NCBI RefSeq assembly: GCF_001542855.1
Contig: NZ_LNBY01000017.1
Span: forward strand, 248,001 to 312,000
Length of the DNA: 64,000 nucleotides
Direction of reading: 5' to 3'
Origin: Erythrobacter sp. AP23
GTDB taxonomy: Bacteria; Pseudomonadota; Alphaproteobacteria; Sphingomonadales; Sphingomonadaceae
Shown here: positions 9,405 to 19,392 of the stretch, one piece after another
How positions within the stretch are numbered: position 1 is the first letter of the stretch
How the letters are laid out: each line of letters starts with the position of its first letter
Position numbers and translations under genes: made by a program
The notes under the pieces: model-generated
The model's database searches: none
Seen by the model: only the letters and a program-made list of their open reading frames with translations
Told to the model about the DNA's origin: nothing

Positions 9405-11459
9405 ATGACTGAATTTTTGGTGGCCTGCAGATGCTGGACCGTGCTCCTCGCGGCGGGGCTCTTTCTGTGCTTCCCTTCTGCCGACGCGCTCGCCCGGGAA
9501 GACACGACGCTCCGGCAATGCTCTCCCGACGGCCGTCTCTGTTTTGCGCTGACCACCGTCGCTGGAGTACCGACCTATTCGGTCGATCGTGGCGGGGTCC
9601 CGGTGATCGATCCATCGACACTGGGGTTCATGCTGCGTGGCGCGGGGAAATGGGGCGGCGCTATCGAATTGGGCGACGCGGTTCGATCGAGCGTCGACGA
9701 TAGCTGGGAGCAGCCCTGGGGCGAAAACCGGCTCGTCGTGAACCGCTACAGGGAAATGCGCGTCCCGATGGTCGAGCGACGCGCCACTCTGCGCGAAATC
9801 CGGTTGGTTGTGCGTGTGTTCGATCAGGGCCTCGGTTTTCGTTTCGAATTCCCTGCCCAAGACCAGCTAGTCGACGTCACGATCGATGAGGAATTGACCG
9901 AATTTGCAATCGCCGGCGAGGCCGAAGCGTGGTGGATCCCTGGCGGCGAGAGCAACCGTTACGAATATCTCTACAGCCGGACGGCTGCGAAGGAAGTCGG
10001 CACGGCGCACACGCCGATCACTTTCCGCCGGGCCGATGGGCTGCACCTTGCCATCCACGAGGCAGCGCTGGTCGACTATTCGGCATTCTGGCTGCAACGG
10101 ATCGAGGGACAGCGCTTCCGCACGCGTCTCGCGCCGTCCTCGCAACCGTGGAAGGTGCGGCGAGAGGCGCCGTTCGCAACGCCGTGGCGAACGCTTCTTG
10201 TCGGGAAGGACGCACCGGCGCTCTATGCCGCTTCCGACATCATCCTCAACCTCAACGAGCCCAACAGGCTCGGCGATGTGAGTTGGGTCAAGCCACACAA
10301 ATATGTAGGAATTTGGTGGGCGATGCACCTCGATGAATGGAGCTGGAATTCCGGTCCGAAGCATGGTGCGACGACTGCGAATGTACTCGAATACATCGAC
10401 TTTGCTGCGGCACACGGCTTCGGTTCAGTCCTGATCGAAGGCTGGAACGAGGGCTGGTGGAGCGAGAGCGGTCGAAACTTCGAATTCGCGACCGCCTATC
10501 CCGATTTCGACATGGAGCGGGTGGCAGCCTATGCCGCGCAAAAAGACGTTGCCATCATGGGGCATCACGAAACTGCGGGCAATGCCGGACTTTACGAGCG
10601 CCAATTGGAACAGGCGCTCGACTATTACCAGCGACATGGAGTGCATGCGGTCAAGACCGGCTACGTCGCCGACGCGGGCGGGGTGCTACGTGAAGATCCG
10701 GACGGCACCGAGCAATGGGAATATCACGACGGACAGTTCATGGCGCGACACCATGTGCTTGTAGCTCAGCGCGCGGCCGAGCACCGGATCGCGATCAATG
10801 CGCACGAGCCGATCAAGGATACCGGCCTGCGGCGGACCTATCCCAATCTCGTTACGCGCGAAGGCGCGCGCGGTACCGAATACAATGCCTGGGGCGAACC
10901 GCCTAACCCGCCTGAACACGAACCGACCCTGCTCTTCACGCGCATGCTCTCCGGTCCATTCGACCTGACGCCCGGCATCGTCAGCCTGGCCGGGCGTGAC
11001 GGCCGACCGATTCCGAACACGCTCGCGCGCCAGCTCGCCCACTATGTGGTGATCTACTCGCCGCTCCAGATGGCGGCAGACCTGCCGCAAAACTACCGGA
11101 AGCGACCAGATGCGCTCGCATTCATCGAACGGGTCCCGGTCGATTGGGAGCGATCGCGCGTGGTGGCTGGCGACATTGGGGAGTCTGCAGTCGTTGCGCG
11201 CCAGCGCCGCCATGGCTCGGACTGGTGGCTCGGCGGCGTGACCGATGACAGCCGCCGCGAGGTCGCGGTCGATCTGGCGTTCCTTGCGGACGGCAAGGAC
11301 TATACTGCGGAAATCTGGCGCGACGGGCCGGGCGGGGGAATCGATGGTGATCGCTTCGCGATGCTCCGCGAAACTCGTACGGTTACCTCGCGCGACACCT
11401 TGTCGCTGACGATGGAGGCAGGCGGCGGGTTCGCGATGTCGCTGACGCCGATCGACTAG
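9405..11459 (+). CDS. GH97 alpha-glucosidase (SusB-like, inverting type)
   Basis: 684 residues from an ATG with GGAGGTGA immediately upstream; a longer frame from 9243 lacks a ribosome site. A signal peptide of about 30 residues ends near ADALA, so it is periplasmic. The protein has the GH97 N-terminal beta-sandwich followed by a (beta/alpha)8 barrel. Glu468 (HEPIKDTG) and Glu492 (GTEYN) are 24 residues apart, the same spacing as the base/acid pair of Bacteroides SusB; Glu389 in HHETAGN fits the other base. Gly in KTGYVADAG stands where retaining members have the Asp nucleophile, so the inverting mechanism is expected. It probably releases glucose from alpha-glucosides in the periplasm. Confidence 0.88.
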   Translation: MTEFLVACRCWTVLLAAGLFLCFPSADALAREDTTLRQCSPDGRLCFALTTVAGVPTYSVDRGGVPVIDPSTLGFMLRGAGKWGGAIELGDAVRSSVDDSWEQPWGENRLVVNRYREMRVPMVERRATLREIRLVVRVFDQGLGFRFEFPAQDQLVDVTIDEELTEFAIAGEAEAWWIPGGESNRYEYLYSRTAAKEVGTAHTPITFRRADGLHLAIHEAALVDYSAFWLQRIEGQRFRTRLAPSSQPWKVRREAPFATPWRTLLVGKDAPALYAASDIILNLNEPNRLGDVSWVKPHKYVGIWWAMHLDEWSWNSGPKHGATTANVLEYIDFAAAHGFGSVLIEGWNEGWWSESGRNFEFATAYPDFDMERVAAYAAQKDVAIMGHHETAGNAGLYERQLEQALDYYQRHGVHAVKTGYVADAGGVLREDPDGTEQWEYHDGQFMARHHVLVAQRAAEHRIAINAHEPIKDTGLRRTYPNLVTREGARGTEYNAWGEPPNPPEHEPTLLFTRMLSGPFDLTPGIVSLAGRDGRPIPNTLARQLAHYVVIYSPLQMAADLPQNYRKRPDALAFIERVPVDWERSRVVAGDIGESAVVARQRRHGSDWWLGGVTDDSRREVAVDLAFLADGKDYTAEIWRDGPGGGIDGDRFAMLRETRTVTSRDTLSLTMEAGGGFAMSLTPID

Positions 11460-11489
11460 GGCCGGCAGACAGATACGGCCACTTAGTAG

Positions 11490-11521
11490 CCGCGCCCCGA
11501 AGTCTTGAGCTCGGGGCGCGG
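11490..11521. terminator. Convergent terminator between GH97 and GH3 genes
   Basis: An 11-bp perfect stem, CCGCGCCCCGA with TCGGGGCGCGG, with a 10-nt loop, placed between the two converging stops (11459 and 11529). Confidence 0.7.
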
Positions 11522-11528
11522 CGATCGT

Positions 11529-13862
11529 CTACTCGGTGATGGAAAAGGTTACCGGCGTGCTGGCTGCCGCACCGGAGGACGGGGCGATCCACAGCTGGAA
11601 TTCGCCCGGCTCCCATCCATGCGTAATGTCGGCGCGGGTGAAGGCCAGGTCCTCGGGACGCAAAGTGAAGGAAACCGTGCGAGCTTCACCCGGCTGCAGC
11701 ATGACCTTTTCGAAGCCCTTGAGCTCCTGGACGGGCCGGGTGACCGAGCCGACGAGGTCGCGCACATAGAGTTGGACGACTTCTTCGCCCGCGCGGTCGC
11801 CTGTGTTGGTCACGGTAGCGCGCGCGGTGATCGAGCCGCCGGGCCCCATCGATGCGGCGGAGAGGGTTGCTGGCGAGTAGCCGAAGCTCGTGTAGCTGAG
11901 CCCGTATCCGAAACGGTAGAGAGGGTCGTTTGGCGTGTTGAGGTAACGCGAGACGTATTTGGCACCCGGCGCTCCGAGTTCGATCGGGCGCCCCGTGTTC
12001 TTCATGTCGTAATGAATCGGGACCTGGCCGACGTTGCGCGGGAAAGTGACGGGCAGCTTGCCGGAAGGATTGTAGTCGCCGAACAGTACGTCGGCGACTG
12101 CGTGGCCGCCTTGCGTGCCCGGATACCAGGCATGGAGGATGGCATCGACATGCTCGTCTGCCCAGGTGATCGAATTGGGGCGCCCGCTCATCATCACCAG
12201 CACGACCGGCTTGCCGGTCGCGACCAGCTGCTCGAGCAGCGCCTGTTGGTTGCCGGGCAGATCGAGCGAAGTGCGGCTCGCCGCTTCGCCGGTCATGTCC
12301 CATTTCTCGCCCATTGCGGCGACGATCACATCGGATTCTTCCGCCAGGGCAAGCGCTTCGGCGAAGCCGTCGGTCTTGCCTTCGTCGGCAAACTCGTAGC
12401 TTGCACCCTTGGCATAATCGACGCGCACACCGTCGCCGGCGCGCGCCCGCAGACCTTCGAGCACGGTCACCGGTCGGGTTTGCCTGTCGCCGGCAGCGGC
12501 CCAGCTCCCGATCATATCGGGCTTGCTGTCGCCGAGCGGACCGATCACCGCGATCCGGTTGGCGTCGGCGGCGAGGGGTAGCGTGCCGCCTTCGTTCTTC
12601 AGGAGCACCATCGACTTGCGCGCAACGTCGCGCGCCGCATCGAGAAATTCGGGTTTGTAGAGCGTGGCTTGCTGGCGCTCTGCGTCGGCATAGCGATAGG
12701 GGTCTTCGAACAGGCCCAGGCGATACTTCATTTCGAGCACGCGGCGCACGGCGCGATCGATACCGGCCTGGCTGACGCGGCCTTGCTCGACAGAATTCAC
12801 CATGTTTTCCATGAACACTGCGCCCTGCATGTCCATGTCGACGCCGGCATGAAGCGCCTGTTCGCCAGCCTGAGCGAGATTGCGCGCATAACCGTGGGGG
12901 ACCATCTCGTTGATCGAGGTGTAATCCGTAACGACGAAACCGTCGAAACCCCATTCGTCGCGCAGCACGTCGGTCAGCAGGAACCTGCTGCCGCTGGCAG
13001 GTACGCCATCGTACTCGTTGAACGCGGTCATGAAGGTAGCGACTCCCTCGTCGACCGCCGCCTTGAATGGCGGCAGGTAGGTGTCGCGGAGGGTCCGTTC
13101 GGATATGTCGACGGTATGGTAGTCGCGCCCCGCCTGCGCGGCCCCATAGGCGGCGAAATGCTTGGCTGTGGCGAGCACGGTATCGATCGCACCGAGATCG
13201 TCCCCCTGATATCCGCGCACACGTGCCTTCGCGATAAGGCTGCCGAGGAATACGTCTTCGCCGGCGCCCTCCGATCCGCGGCCCCAGCGCGCGTCCCTGC
13301 TCACATCGACCATTGGGGAAAAGGTCCAGTGAATGCCTTCGGCGGAGGCCTCAACTGCGGAAATGCGCGCCGATTCCTCGATTGCATCCAAGTCCCAGCT
13401 GGCGGCTTCGCCGAGCGAGATCGGAAAGATCGTGCGGTGACCGTGAATGACGTCGTAACCGAACAGCAGCGGTATTCCCAACCGCGTCCCTTCGACCGCC
13501 ATAGCCTGCAGGTCGCGCGTGTATTCGGCGGTATAGGCGTTGAAGATCGCGCCCACGCGACCTGCGGCGATGTCCTGCTTGTACCCTTCGCGCATAGTCG
13601 GACCGGTCGATTCCCAGTCGCTTGTCAGCAGCGTAAGCTGGCCGACCTTCTCCTGCAGCGTCATTTTGGCGATCAGTTCGTCGAGGAAGCGATCCATTTC
13701 GGCATCGCGCCTCGCCCAGGCTGGCTCGGCCGATTGGCTCGATGCAAGGGTAGGCGACGACCCCGCATTCGCTTCCCGTTCCGATGCCCCGCTCATAGTC
13801 GCGCAACCGGCTAGTGCCAGGGCGCTTGCGCAGGTCAGCGCGGCTCGGTGCAGTGATCGCAT
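11529..13862 (-). CDS. GH3 beta-glucosidase (BglX-like lipoprotein)
   Basis: 777 residues starting MRSLHRAAL; this ATG has GGGGAGGT five nt upstream, which decides it over a start 15 nt earlier. A lipobox, LALAGC, near residue 20 predicts an acylated, outer-membrane- or periplasm-facing enzyme. Architecture is the standard GH3 barrel, the alpha/beta sandwich, and a C-terminal Fn3-like domain. The nucleophile is Asp313 in VVTDYTSINE, and the AKHFAAYG segment carries conserved Lys-His. It likely trims beta-linked gluco-oligosaccharides produced by the GH144 enzyme. It is divergent from the TonB receptor gene and shares an operator with it. Confidence 0.9.
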   Translation of the reverse strand: MRSLHRAALTCASALALAGCATMSGASEREANAGSSPTLASSQSAEPAWARRDAEMDRFLDELIAKMTLQEKVGQLTLLTSDWESTGPTMREGYKQDIAAGRVGAIFNAYTAEYTRDLQAMAVEGTRLGIPLLFGYDVIHGHRTIFPISLGEAASWDLDAIEESARISAVEASAEGIHWTFSPMVDVSRDARWGRGSEGAGEDVFLGSLIAKARVRGYQGDDLGAIDTVLATAKHFAAYGAAQAGRDYHTVDISERTLRDTYLPPFKAAVDEGVATFMTAFNEYDGVPASGSRFLLTDVLRDEWGFDGFVVTDYTSINEMVPHGYARNLAQAGEQALHAGVDMDMQGAVFMENMVNSVEQGRVSQAGIDRAVRRVLEMKYRLGLFEDPYRYADAERQQATLYKPEFLDAARDVARKSMVLLKNEGGTLPLAADANRIAVIGPLGDSKPDMIGSWAAAGDRQTRPVTVLEGLRARAGDGVRVDYAKGASYEFADEGKTDGFAEALALAEESDVIVAAMGEKWDMTGEAASRTSLDLPGNQQALLEQLVATGKPVVLVMMSGRPNSITWADEHVDAILHAWYPGTQGGHAVADVLFGDYNPSGKLPVTFPRNVGQVPIHYDMKNTGRPIELGAPGAKYVSRYLNTPNDPLYRFGYGLSYTSFGYSPATLSAASMGPGGSITARATVTNTGDRAGEEVVQLYVRDLVGSVTRPVQELKGFEKVMLQPGEARTVSFTLRPEDLAFTRADITHGWEPGEFQLWIAPSSGAAASTPVTFSITE

Positions 13863-13951
13863 GAAATACCTCCCCAAGTGGATTTTCGTTCATAGACCGC
13901 GACGGATCGCGCAGAGGGAATCGCCTCCAAGCCCCATCTATACAGGCAGAA

Positions 13952-13965
13952 TGAAACCGGTTACA
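13952..13965. promoter_or_regulatory. LacI-type operator, copy 2 (GH3/TonB receptor intergenic)
   Basis: TGAAACCGGTTACA, the best match to the palindromic consensus deduced from three sites in the locus. It lies 93 nt before the TonB receptor start and 90 nt from the GH3 start, so one repressor dimer could control both directions. Confidence 0.72.
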
Positions 13966-14057
13966 AGCACACTCGTCAAATGTCGATTCGCTGGCGCTAC
14001 AAACATGTGGCGTACCGACAGAGACCAAGAAACGGTCGTGTTTATGGGGAGGAAGTA

Positions 14058-17027
14058 ATGAGTTCATACCGTCGCACCACTGCTAATCGTGTGGCACGCA
14101 AGCTTGCCGTCGCGCTGGCTACGAGCACCTGCGCATTGTCGCTTACGGTGCCTTTTGCGTCGGCGCTGATGGCGCAGGACACGGCCGGTTCGCTTCGTGG
14201 CACGATTGCCGGGGCCGACGCATCCAGCACCGTTACCGCAATCGAAGTCGGCACCGGCGCCAGCCGCACGGTTCCGGTCGAGGCAGACGGCAGCTATCTT
14301 TTCGCCTCGCTGCGCCCCGGCACCTATCGGCTCGAGGTCACCACTCCCGACGGCATGCGCCAGACCGATGAGTTCGAAGTACGCGTCGCGCAGGATGCGG
14401 TTTTCGATTTCGATCTCGCAGAAGGCCGCCCCGCCGATCCGGGCGTCGCCGCGGCAGACGGCAATGTCATCATCGTAACCGGCGGGCGCGTTCGCGCGGC
14501 CCCGGGTGGGGCGGTCGGCGCCAGCGTCTCGCAGGAACAGATCAAATCGCTTCCACAGACGGACCGCAACTTCCTGTCCTTCGCGGCGCTTTCTCCCGGT
14601 GTCGTCTATCTCGACAGCGAGACCGACAAGGGCATCCAGTCGGGCGCCTCGACCCGCAGCCAGGTCAATGTGTTCATCGATGGGGTGAGCCTCAAGAACA
14701 AGCTGCGCGAAGGCGGCATTGCCGGGCAGCAGAACAGCCGCGGCAATCCCTTCGGGCAGCTGGCGGTTCAGGAATTCCGCGTCCTCACGCAGAATTACAA
14801 AGCCGAGTATGAAGAGGCTGGTTCCGCAATCGTCACTGCGGTGACGAAGTCGGGTACCAATGAATTCCACGGCGAGGCCTTCGCCCAATACACCGACCGC
14901 AGCCTGACCGAGATCGATGTCATCAATGCGCGGCAGGATCTCCCCGAACCGCCGTTCGAGCGCAAGCAATACGGCATTTCGCTGGGCGGTCCGATCATCA
15001 AAGACAAGCTGTTCTTCTTCGCTGCCTACGAGGGCAACGATCAGGATCGCGCGTTCAACGTCATTGCCGGCGGCACGCCTGCCTTGCGCAACCAGTTCGA
15101 GGCCAGCTCCGGTCGTTCGATCGACGAATTCGAAGGGGCCTTCGTCAGCCCGTTCCGCGGCGATTTCTATTTCGGCAAGCTGACGCTGACGCCCGACGAT
15201 CGCCAGATCTTCGACCTGTCTTTCAGCCGCCGCGAAGAAACCGACATCCAGAACTTCGGCGGACAGACCTCGTTCGAGGCAGCCGAGAACAAGAAGAACC
15301 GCGTCGACTCGGGCCTGTTCAAATGGACCTATCAGGGCGACGATTTCACCAACGAATTCAGCGCCAGCATGATCGACTACGTGTTCAATCCCACTTCGAT
15401 CAATCCAGGCCTGCCCCAATTCCAGTACATCGGTGTGCTGACGTTCGGCGGCAAGGATTCGACCCGGCGCGAACAGCAGCAAAGCTACACGATCCGCGAC
15501 GATTTCACCTATTCGGGCCTCGCCGATCATACCATCAAGTTCGGCGCGCGTGTCGAAGTGCTGGATATCGAATTCGATAACCGGGCCTTCGTACAACCGC
15601 GCTATACGTTCTTCGTCGACGATGCGAACAATCTCGATTTCCGCTTCCCGGCGGAAGCGCGGCTGGGCCTTGGCAATTCGCTGATTACCGCGTCGAATAC
15701 CTCCTTGGGCCTCTACATCCAGGACGACTGGCAGGTAACCGACAGGCTCGAGCTCAATCTCGGCGTGCGCTGGGATTACGAGACCAACGGATTCAACAAT
15801 GACTACGTCACGCCGGCAGCCGCCGCCGCCGCATTGCGGGCCCTTCCCTCGACCTTTTATTTCGATCCCGAGGACTACATTACCGACGGGACCGAGCGCG
15901 ACCCATTCATGGGCGCCATTGCGCCGCGTTTCGGGTTTTCCTACGATCTGAGCGGAGATGGCACGACGATCCTGTTTGGCGGGGCGGGGCGCTATTACGA
16001 CCGTAACACCTTCAGCAATACGGTCGACGAGATTGCCCGGCTGCGCAATCCGGTCGGCGTGTTTCGATTCTCGGAAGATGGCTCGCCTCGCAATGGCCTG
16101 CCCACTGTCGCATGGGATCCGAGCTACCTCACCCGCGACGGCCTGATCGCATTGCGCGAAACCTCGACCTCGGGCCTTCCCGAACTGTTTGCAGTGCCGG
16201 AGAATGCCAAGCCGCCCGTGAATGACCAGTTCAGCCTGGGTATTCGCCACCGGTTCGGCGATTGGGAAGCTGCTCTTACCGGCTCCTACCAGCGCGGTCG
16301 CAACGGCTACACGCATCTCTTCGCCACGCGCCGCGACGGCGGACTCGGGAATTGCTGCGATACGTCTCCCGTCGTTCCATTCGGCTTCGCCAATGTCCTG
16401 ATCGGATTCGATGGTCTGGATACGCGGTACAAGGCGCTCTTCGCCACGCTCGACAAGAACTACACCGAAGAGTCGGGCTGGGGTCTGAACATTGCCTACA
16501 CGCTCTCCAAGGGGGAACAGAACGGCAATGACCTGTTCAGTCTCGACGGCACGGTTCCCGATTCCTACGGCTGGCGTGCGCGACCGGGCGACGAACGCCA
16601 TCGCGTGGTCATTTCCGGCCTGGTCGATTTGCCGTGGGGTTTCCGCTTCTCCACTCTCAGCACGTTTGGAAGCGGGCGAGCCTACCAGGTTGTCGATGCG
16701 ACCGACGGCTTCGACAACGGACAGCTACGGATCACATCCGCCTATCCCGAAAAGACCTGTGTCGATGGTGTATTCCAGTTCTGCGAGGTCAATCTGACCC
16801 TGGCCAAATTCATCGAGTTCGGCGACGATCGGGAAATCGAGCTTGCGGTCGACTTGCTCAACGCTTTCGATAACCCGAACTATTCTGGATTCGACGGCTT
16901 CTTCAACAGCGTCGACCCGCTCGATCCGGCAAACGGGGAATTCAATCCGCAAACCAACAGGTACAACGCCAGCTCCATTCTGACCCTACCCCGCAGGATC
17001 CAGTTCCGCGCCGCGGTGCGGTTCTAG
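14058..17027 (+). CDS. Oar-type TonB-dependent receptor with carboxypeptidase-regulatory-like domain
   Basis: 989 residues from an ATG preceded by GGGGAGGAAG. A Sec signal peptide of about 40 residues ends near ALMAQ. A CarboxypepD_reg-like beta domain (about 45-115) is followed by a TonB-box-like DGNVIIVTG, a plug domain (about 150-270) and a long outer-membrane barrel ending in aromatic/basic VRF. It should import oligosaccharides across the outer membrane with TonB energy. No SusD partner is present, as is normal in Sphingomonadales. GH144 follows downstream on the same strand after two hairpins. Confidence 0.9.
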   Translation: MSSYRRTTANRVARKLAVALATSTCALSLTVPFASALMAQDTAGSLRGTIAGADASSTVTAIEVGTGASRTVPVEADGSYLFASLRPGTYRLEVTTPDGMRQTDEFEVRVAQDAVFDFDLAEGRPADPGVAAADGNVIIVTGGRVRAAPGGAVGASVSQEQIKSLPQTDRNFLSFAALSPGVVYLDSETDKGIQSGASTRSQVNVFIDGVSLKNKLREGGIAGQQNSRGNPFGQLAVQEFRVLTQNYKAEYEEAGSAIVTAVTKSGTNEFHGEAFAQYTDRSLTEIDVINARQDLPEPPFERKQYGISLGGPIIKDKLFFFAAYEGNDQDRAFNVIAGGTPALRNQFEASSGRSIDEFEGAFVSPFRGDFYFGKLTLTPDDRQIFDLSFSRREETDIQNFGGQTSFEAAENKKNRVDSGLFKWTYQGDDFTNEFSASMIDYVFNPTSINPGLPQFQYIGVLTFGGKDSTRREQQQSYTIRDDFTYSGLADHTIKFGARVEVLDIEFDNRAFVQPRYTFFVDDANNLDFRFPAEARLGLGNSLITASNTSLGLYIQDDWQVTDRLELNLGVRWDYETNGFNNDYVTPAAAAAALRALPSTFYFDPEDYITDGTERDPFMGAIAPRFGFSYDLSGDGTTILFGGAGRYYDRNTFSNTVDEIARLRNPVGVFRFSEDGSPRNGLPTVAWDPSYLTRDGLIALRETSTSGLPELFAVPENAKPPVNDQFSLGIRHRFGDWEAALTGSYQRGRNGYTHLFATRRDGGLGNCCDTSPVVPFGFANVLIGFDGLDTRYKALFATLDKNYTEESGWGLNIAYTLSKGEQNGNDLFSLDGTVPDSYGWRARPGDERHRVVISGLVDLPWGFRFSTLSTFGSGRAYQVVDATDGFDNGQLRITSAYPEKTCVDGVFQFCEVNLTLAKFIEFGDDREIELAVDLLNAFDNPNYSGFDGFFNSVDPLDPANGEFNPQTNRYNASSILTLPRRIQFRAAVRF

Positions 17028-17037
17028 GGCTAAGCCG

Positions 17038-17091
17038 CCCGAGGGAGATACCGCCCTCGGGTCGCGCGTGGCAGGGGAAACCCTGCCACGC
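17038..17091 (+). promoter_or_regulatory. Two tandem intercistronic hairpins between TonB receptor and GH144 genes
   Basis: Hairpin 1: CCCGAGGG (17038-17045) with CCCTCGGG (17054-17061). Hairpin 2: GCGTGGCAGGG (17066-17076), GAAA tetraloop, CCCTGCCACGC (17081-17091). Neither is followed by a T-run. They fill the 96-nt gap between the genes and may attenuate transcription or stabilise the upstream mRNA end. Confidence 0.6.
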
Positions 17092-17123
17092 CTCGCGTTC
17101 ACTACAAATAGGGCAAGCATCTG

Positions 17124-18617
17124 ATGAAAACGCTGCGTCTTCTGGCTCCACTGGCAATCGCGCTCGCAACTTCCGCCTGTCTGCAGCCGGCAGTAGAGAG
17201 GGTTGCCGCCAAGCCTGCGGACGTCGCCGATGCCTCGGAGGTTGAAGCGTTTTCCGAAGATCTCACCCTTCGCACATTCACTTACTTCTGGGAAACGACC
17301 GACACGGAACGGTGCCTTGCACCCGATCGCTGGCCCACGCGCACGTTTTCTTCGATCGCGGCAACGGGATTTGCCCTGACCGCGTATGGGATAGGGGCCG
17401 AACGGGGTTACGTATCCCGTGAAGCCGCAGCACTGCGCACACGCGATTGCCTCGCCGTCTACTGGAACGCGCCGCAAGGACCGGAAGCTTCGGACACTAC
17501 CGGATACAAGGGCTTCTTCTATCACTTCCTCAAATATGAGGACGGGACGCGCTACAAGACCGTTGAATTGTCGACCGTCGATACGACGCTCTTCCTTGGC
17601 GGCGCGCTGTTTGCGCAAAGCTATTTCGATCGTGACAATGCCGTCGAAGCGGAAATTCGCGATCTCGCCGAGAAGATCTATCGCCGGGTCGAATGGGATT
17701 GGGCGCAGCGCAACACCACCGGAACCGAGGCAATCAACCTTGCCAATTCGCATGCGATCACCATGGGTTGGTATCCCGAGAAGGGTTGGGAAAAGGCCGA
17801 TTGGGTCGGCTACAACGAAGGCATGCTGGTATATGTGCTGGCGCTGGCTTCGCCGACCCACCCGGTGGGGAAGGATGCCTGGGACAAAGGCTGGGCACGA
17901 AAGCTCGAAGAGGATTGGGGCACCTATTACGGCTACGAGCATCTGCAGTTCGAGCCGATGTTCGGCCATCAATATAGCCATGTCTGGATCGATTTTCGCG
18001 GAATCCAGGACGATTTCATGCGCGAAAAGGGCATCGACTATTTCGAGAACAGCCGCCGCGCCACGCTAAGCCAGCGCGCGTATGGTGCGGACAATCCCAA
18101 TAACTGGAAGGATTACAGCGCCGATATCTGGGGATGGACCGCTTCCGACGGACCGGCCGGATCGTCTGGCGAATATGCGGTCAATGGCAAGCCGCGCGAT
18201 TTCATGACCTATTCCGCACGGGGCGTCAGCAGTTTGCGAGTTGTCGACGATGGCACCATCGTCCCGACGGCGGCCGGTGGTTCGATCCCGTTTGCGCCCG
18301 AGGTCACCATACCCGCCTTGATGAAGATGAAAGTGAAATACGGGGATCGCTTCTATACCGACTACGGTTTCAAAGACGCGATCAATCCCAGCTTCACCTT
18401 CGTCGAGGAAGGATCGACCACCGGCGAGACGGATCCGGTCAGAGGCTGGGTGGCGAATGACCATCTCGGAATAGACCAGGGGCCGATTCTCGCGATGATG
18501 GAAAACCACCGCAGTGAACTGGTGTGGGACACGATGCGCAAGAATCCGCACATTCGGCGAGGCCTTGAAAGGATAGGCTTTACGGGCGGTTGGCTTGAGA
18601 CCGAACAGGTCGAATAG
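17124..18617 (+). CDS. GH144/'glucoamylase family' lipoprotein (putative beta-1,2-glucanase)
   Basis: 497 residues. Signal peptide with lipobox ATSAC (Cys about residue 19). The rest matches the PF10091-type (alpha/alpha)6 domain: an N-terminal RTFTYFWE, a middle NEGMLVYVLALASPTH and FGHQYSHVWIDFRG, and a C-terminal NDHLGIDQGPILAMMENHRS. The family includes characterised endo-beta-1,2-glucanases (GH144), although database names often say glucoamylase. With a GH3 enzyme and TonB receptor beside it, cleavage of beta-1,2-glucan at the cell surface or periplasm is the leading hypothesis. Activity on other glucans is not excluded. Confidence 0.8.
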   Translation: MKTLRLLAPLAIALATSACLQPAVERVAAKPADVADASEVEAFSEDLTLRTFTYFWETTDTERCLAPDRWPTRTFSSIAATGFALTAYGIGAERGYVSREAAALRTRDCLAVYWNAPQGPEASDTTGYKGFFYHFLKYEDGTRYKTVELSTVDTTLFLGGALFAQSYFDRDNAVEAEIRDLAEKIYRRVEWDWAQRNTTGTEAINLANSHAITMGWYPEKGWEKADWVGYNEGMLVYVLALASPTHPVGKDAWDKGWARKLEEDWGTYYGYEHLQFEPMFGHQYSHVWIDFRGIQDDFMREKGIDYFENSRRATLSQRAYGADNPNNWKDYSADIWGWTASDGPAGSSGEYAVNGKPRDFMTYSARGVSSLRVVDDGTIVPTAAGGSIPFAPEVTIPALMKMKVKYGDRFYTDYGFKDAINPSFTFVEEGSTTGETDPVRGWVANDHLGIDQGPILAMMENHRSELVWDTMRKNPHIRRGLERIGFTGGWLETEQVE

Positions 18618-18621
18618 CGGG

Positions 18622-19374
18622 TCATTCCTTCTTTCGGGCGCGCCGCTGCGACAGAAGCCACAGATAGAGAGCCGGATCCTCATAGGCAGGATCCCACGCG
18701 TTGTGACCCAGATCGGGATAGATCGTCAGTCGACTGATCCGCCCCCCGCAATTCCTGATTGCCCGCGCCATGGCAAAGCTGCCTTCGGGCGGGACGACGT
18801 CATCGCGGTCGCCATGAAGCGCCCAGACAGGCGTATCTACGAGCTGGCATGCGGTCTGCGGATCGCCTGTGCCGGCAACTGGTGCAAGCGCGGCAAAACG
18901 CTCAGGGCTGTGCGCGCCCCAGCGCCAAGTGGCATGGGCTCCGCGACTGAGCCCGGTAAGGTACACACGGTCGGAATCGATCGGCAATGTAGCGAGCGCA
19001 TGATCGAGGATGGCCTCGAGCTTGCCGATCTCCCAGTCCTGATCGGCGGGGAGCAAGGGAGAGATCAGGATGAAGGGAAAGCCCGGCTCCAGCTCGGCAT
19101 GTTTTGGAGGTCCATGGACCTTCACCTTGTCGATGTCGTCGCCGCGTTCGCCCGAACCGTGCAAGAAAATCATCAGCGGCCAGGTTTCTGTGCCGTCCGC
19201 AGCTTCGGGAACGAACAATTGGTAGCGATAGCCGCCCGTTTCGACACTCTGCTGAGGGTATTGCCCCGAAATCAGGGGCGCCCGCTCCGCGGCGGCCGTA
19301 GGTACGCCGATGCATGCCGCGAGAAGCAATAGCGCGCTCGTTGGTGGCGTGATCTTCCCGTCCAATCTCGGCAT
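18622..19374 (-). CDS. Secreted alpha/beta-hydrolase (esterase/PHB-depolymerase-like)
   Basis: 250 residues with an N-terminal signal peptide ending near TAAAE and a GGAGGGCGGAG ribosome site. The catalytic triad is readable: Ser in GLSRGAH, Asp in HGDRDD and His in LGHNAWD. The oxyanion region is LHGSGERG. This is the 'predicted peptidase/phospholipase' branch often found in polysaccharide loci, where it may deacylate glycans. It converges on the GH144 gene with 4 nt between stops, and carries an operator 19 nt upstream of its start. Confidence 0.82.
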   Translation of the reverse strand: MPRLDGKITPPTSALLLLAACIGVPTAAAERAPLISGQYPQQSVETGGYRYQLFVPEAADGTETWPLMIFLHGSGERGDDIDKVKVHGPPKHAELEPGFPFILISPLLPADQDWEIGKLEAILDHALATLPIDSDRVYLTGLSRGAHATWRWGAHSPERFAALAPVAGTGDPQTACQLVDTPVWALHGDRDDVVPPEGSFAMARAIRNCGGRISRLTIYPDLGHNAWDPAYEDPALYLWLLSQRRARKKE

Positions 19375-19392
19375 AGACTCCGCCCTCCAAAA

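Noticed and set aside
14064-16601. 845-codon open frame antisense to the TonB receptor
   Set aside because: High-GC shadow frame: no ribosome site, no recognisable family, while the plus strand encodes a complete receptor with signal peptide and plug.
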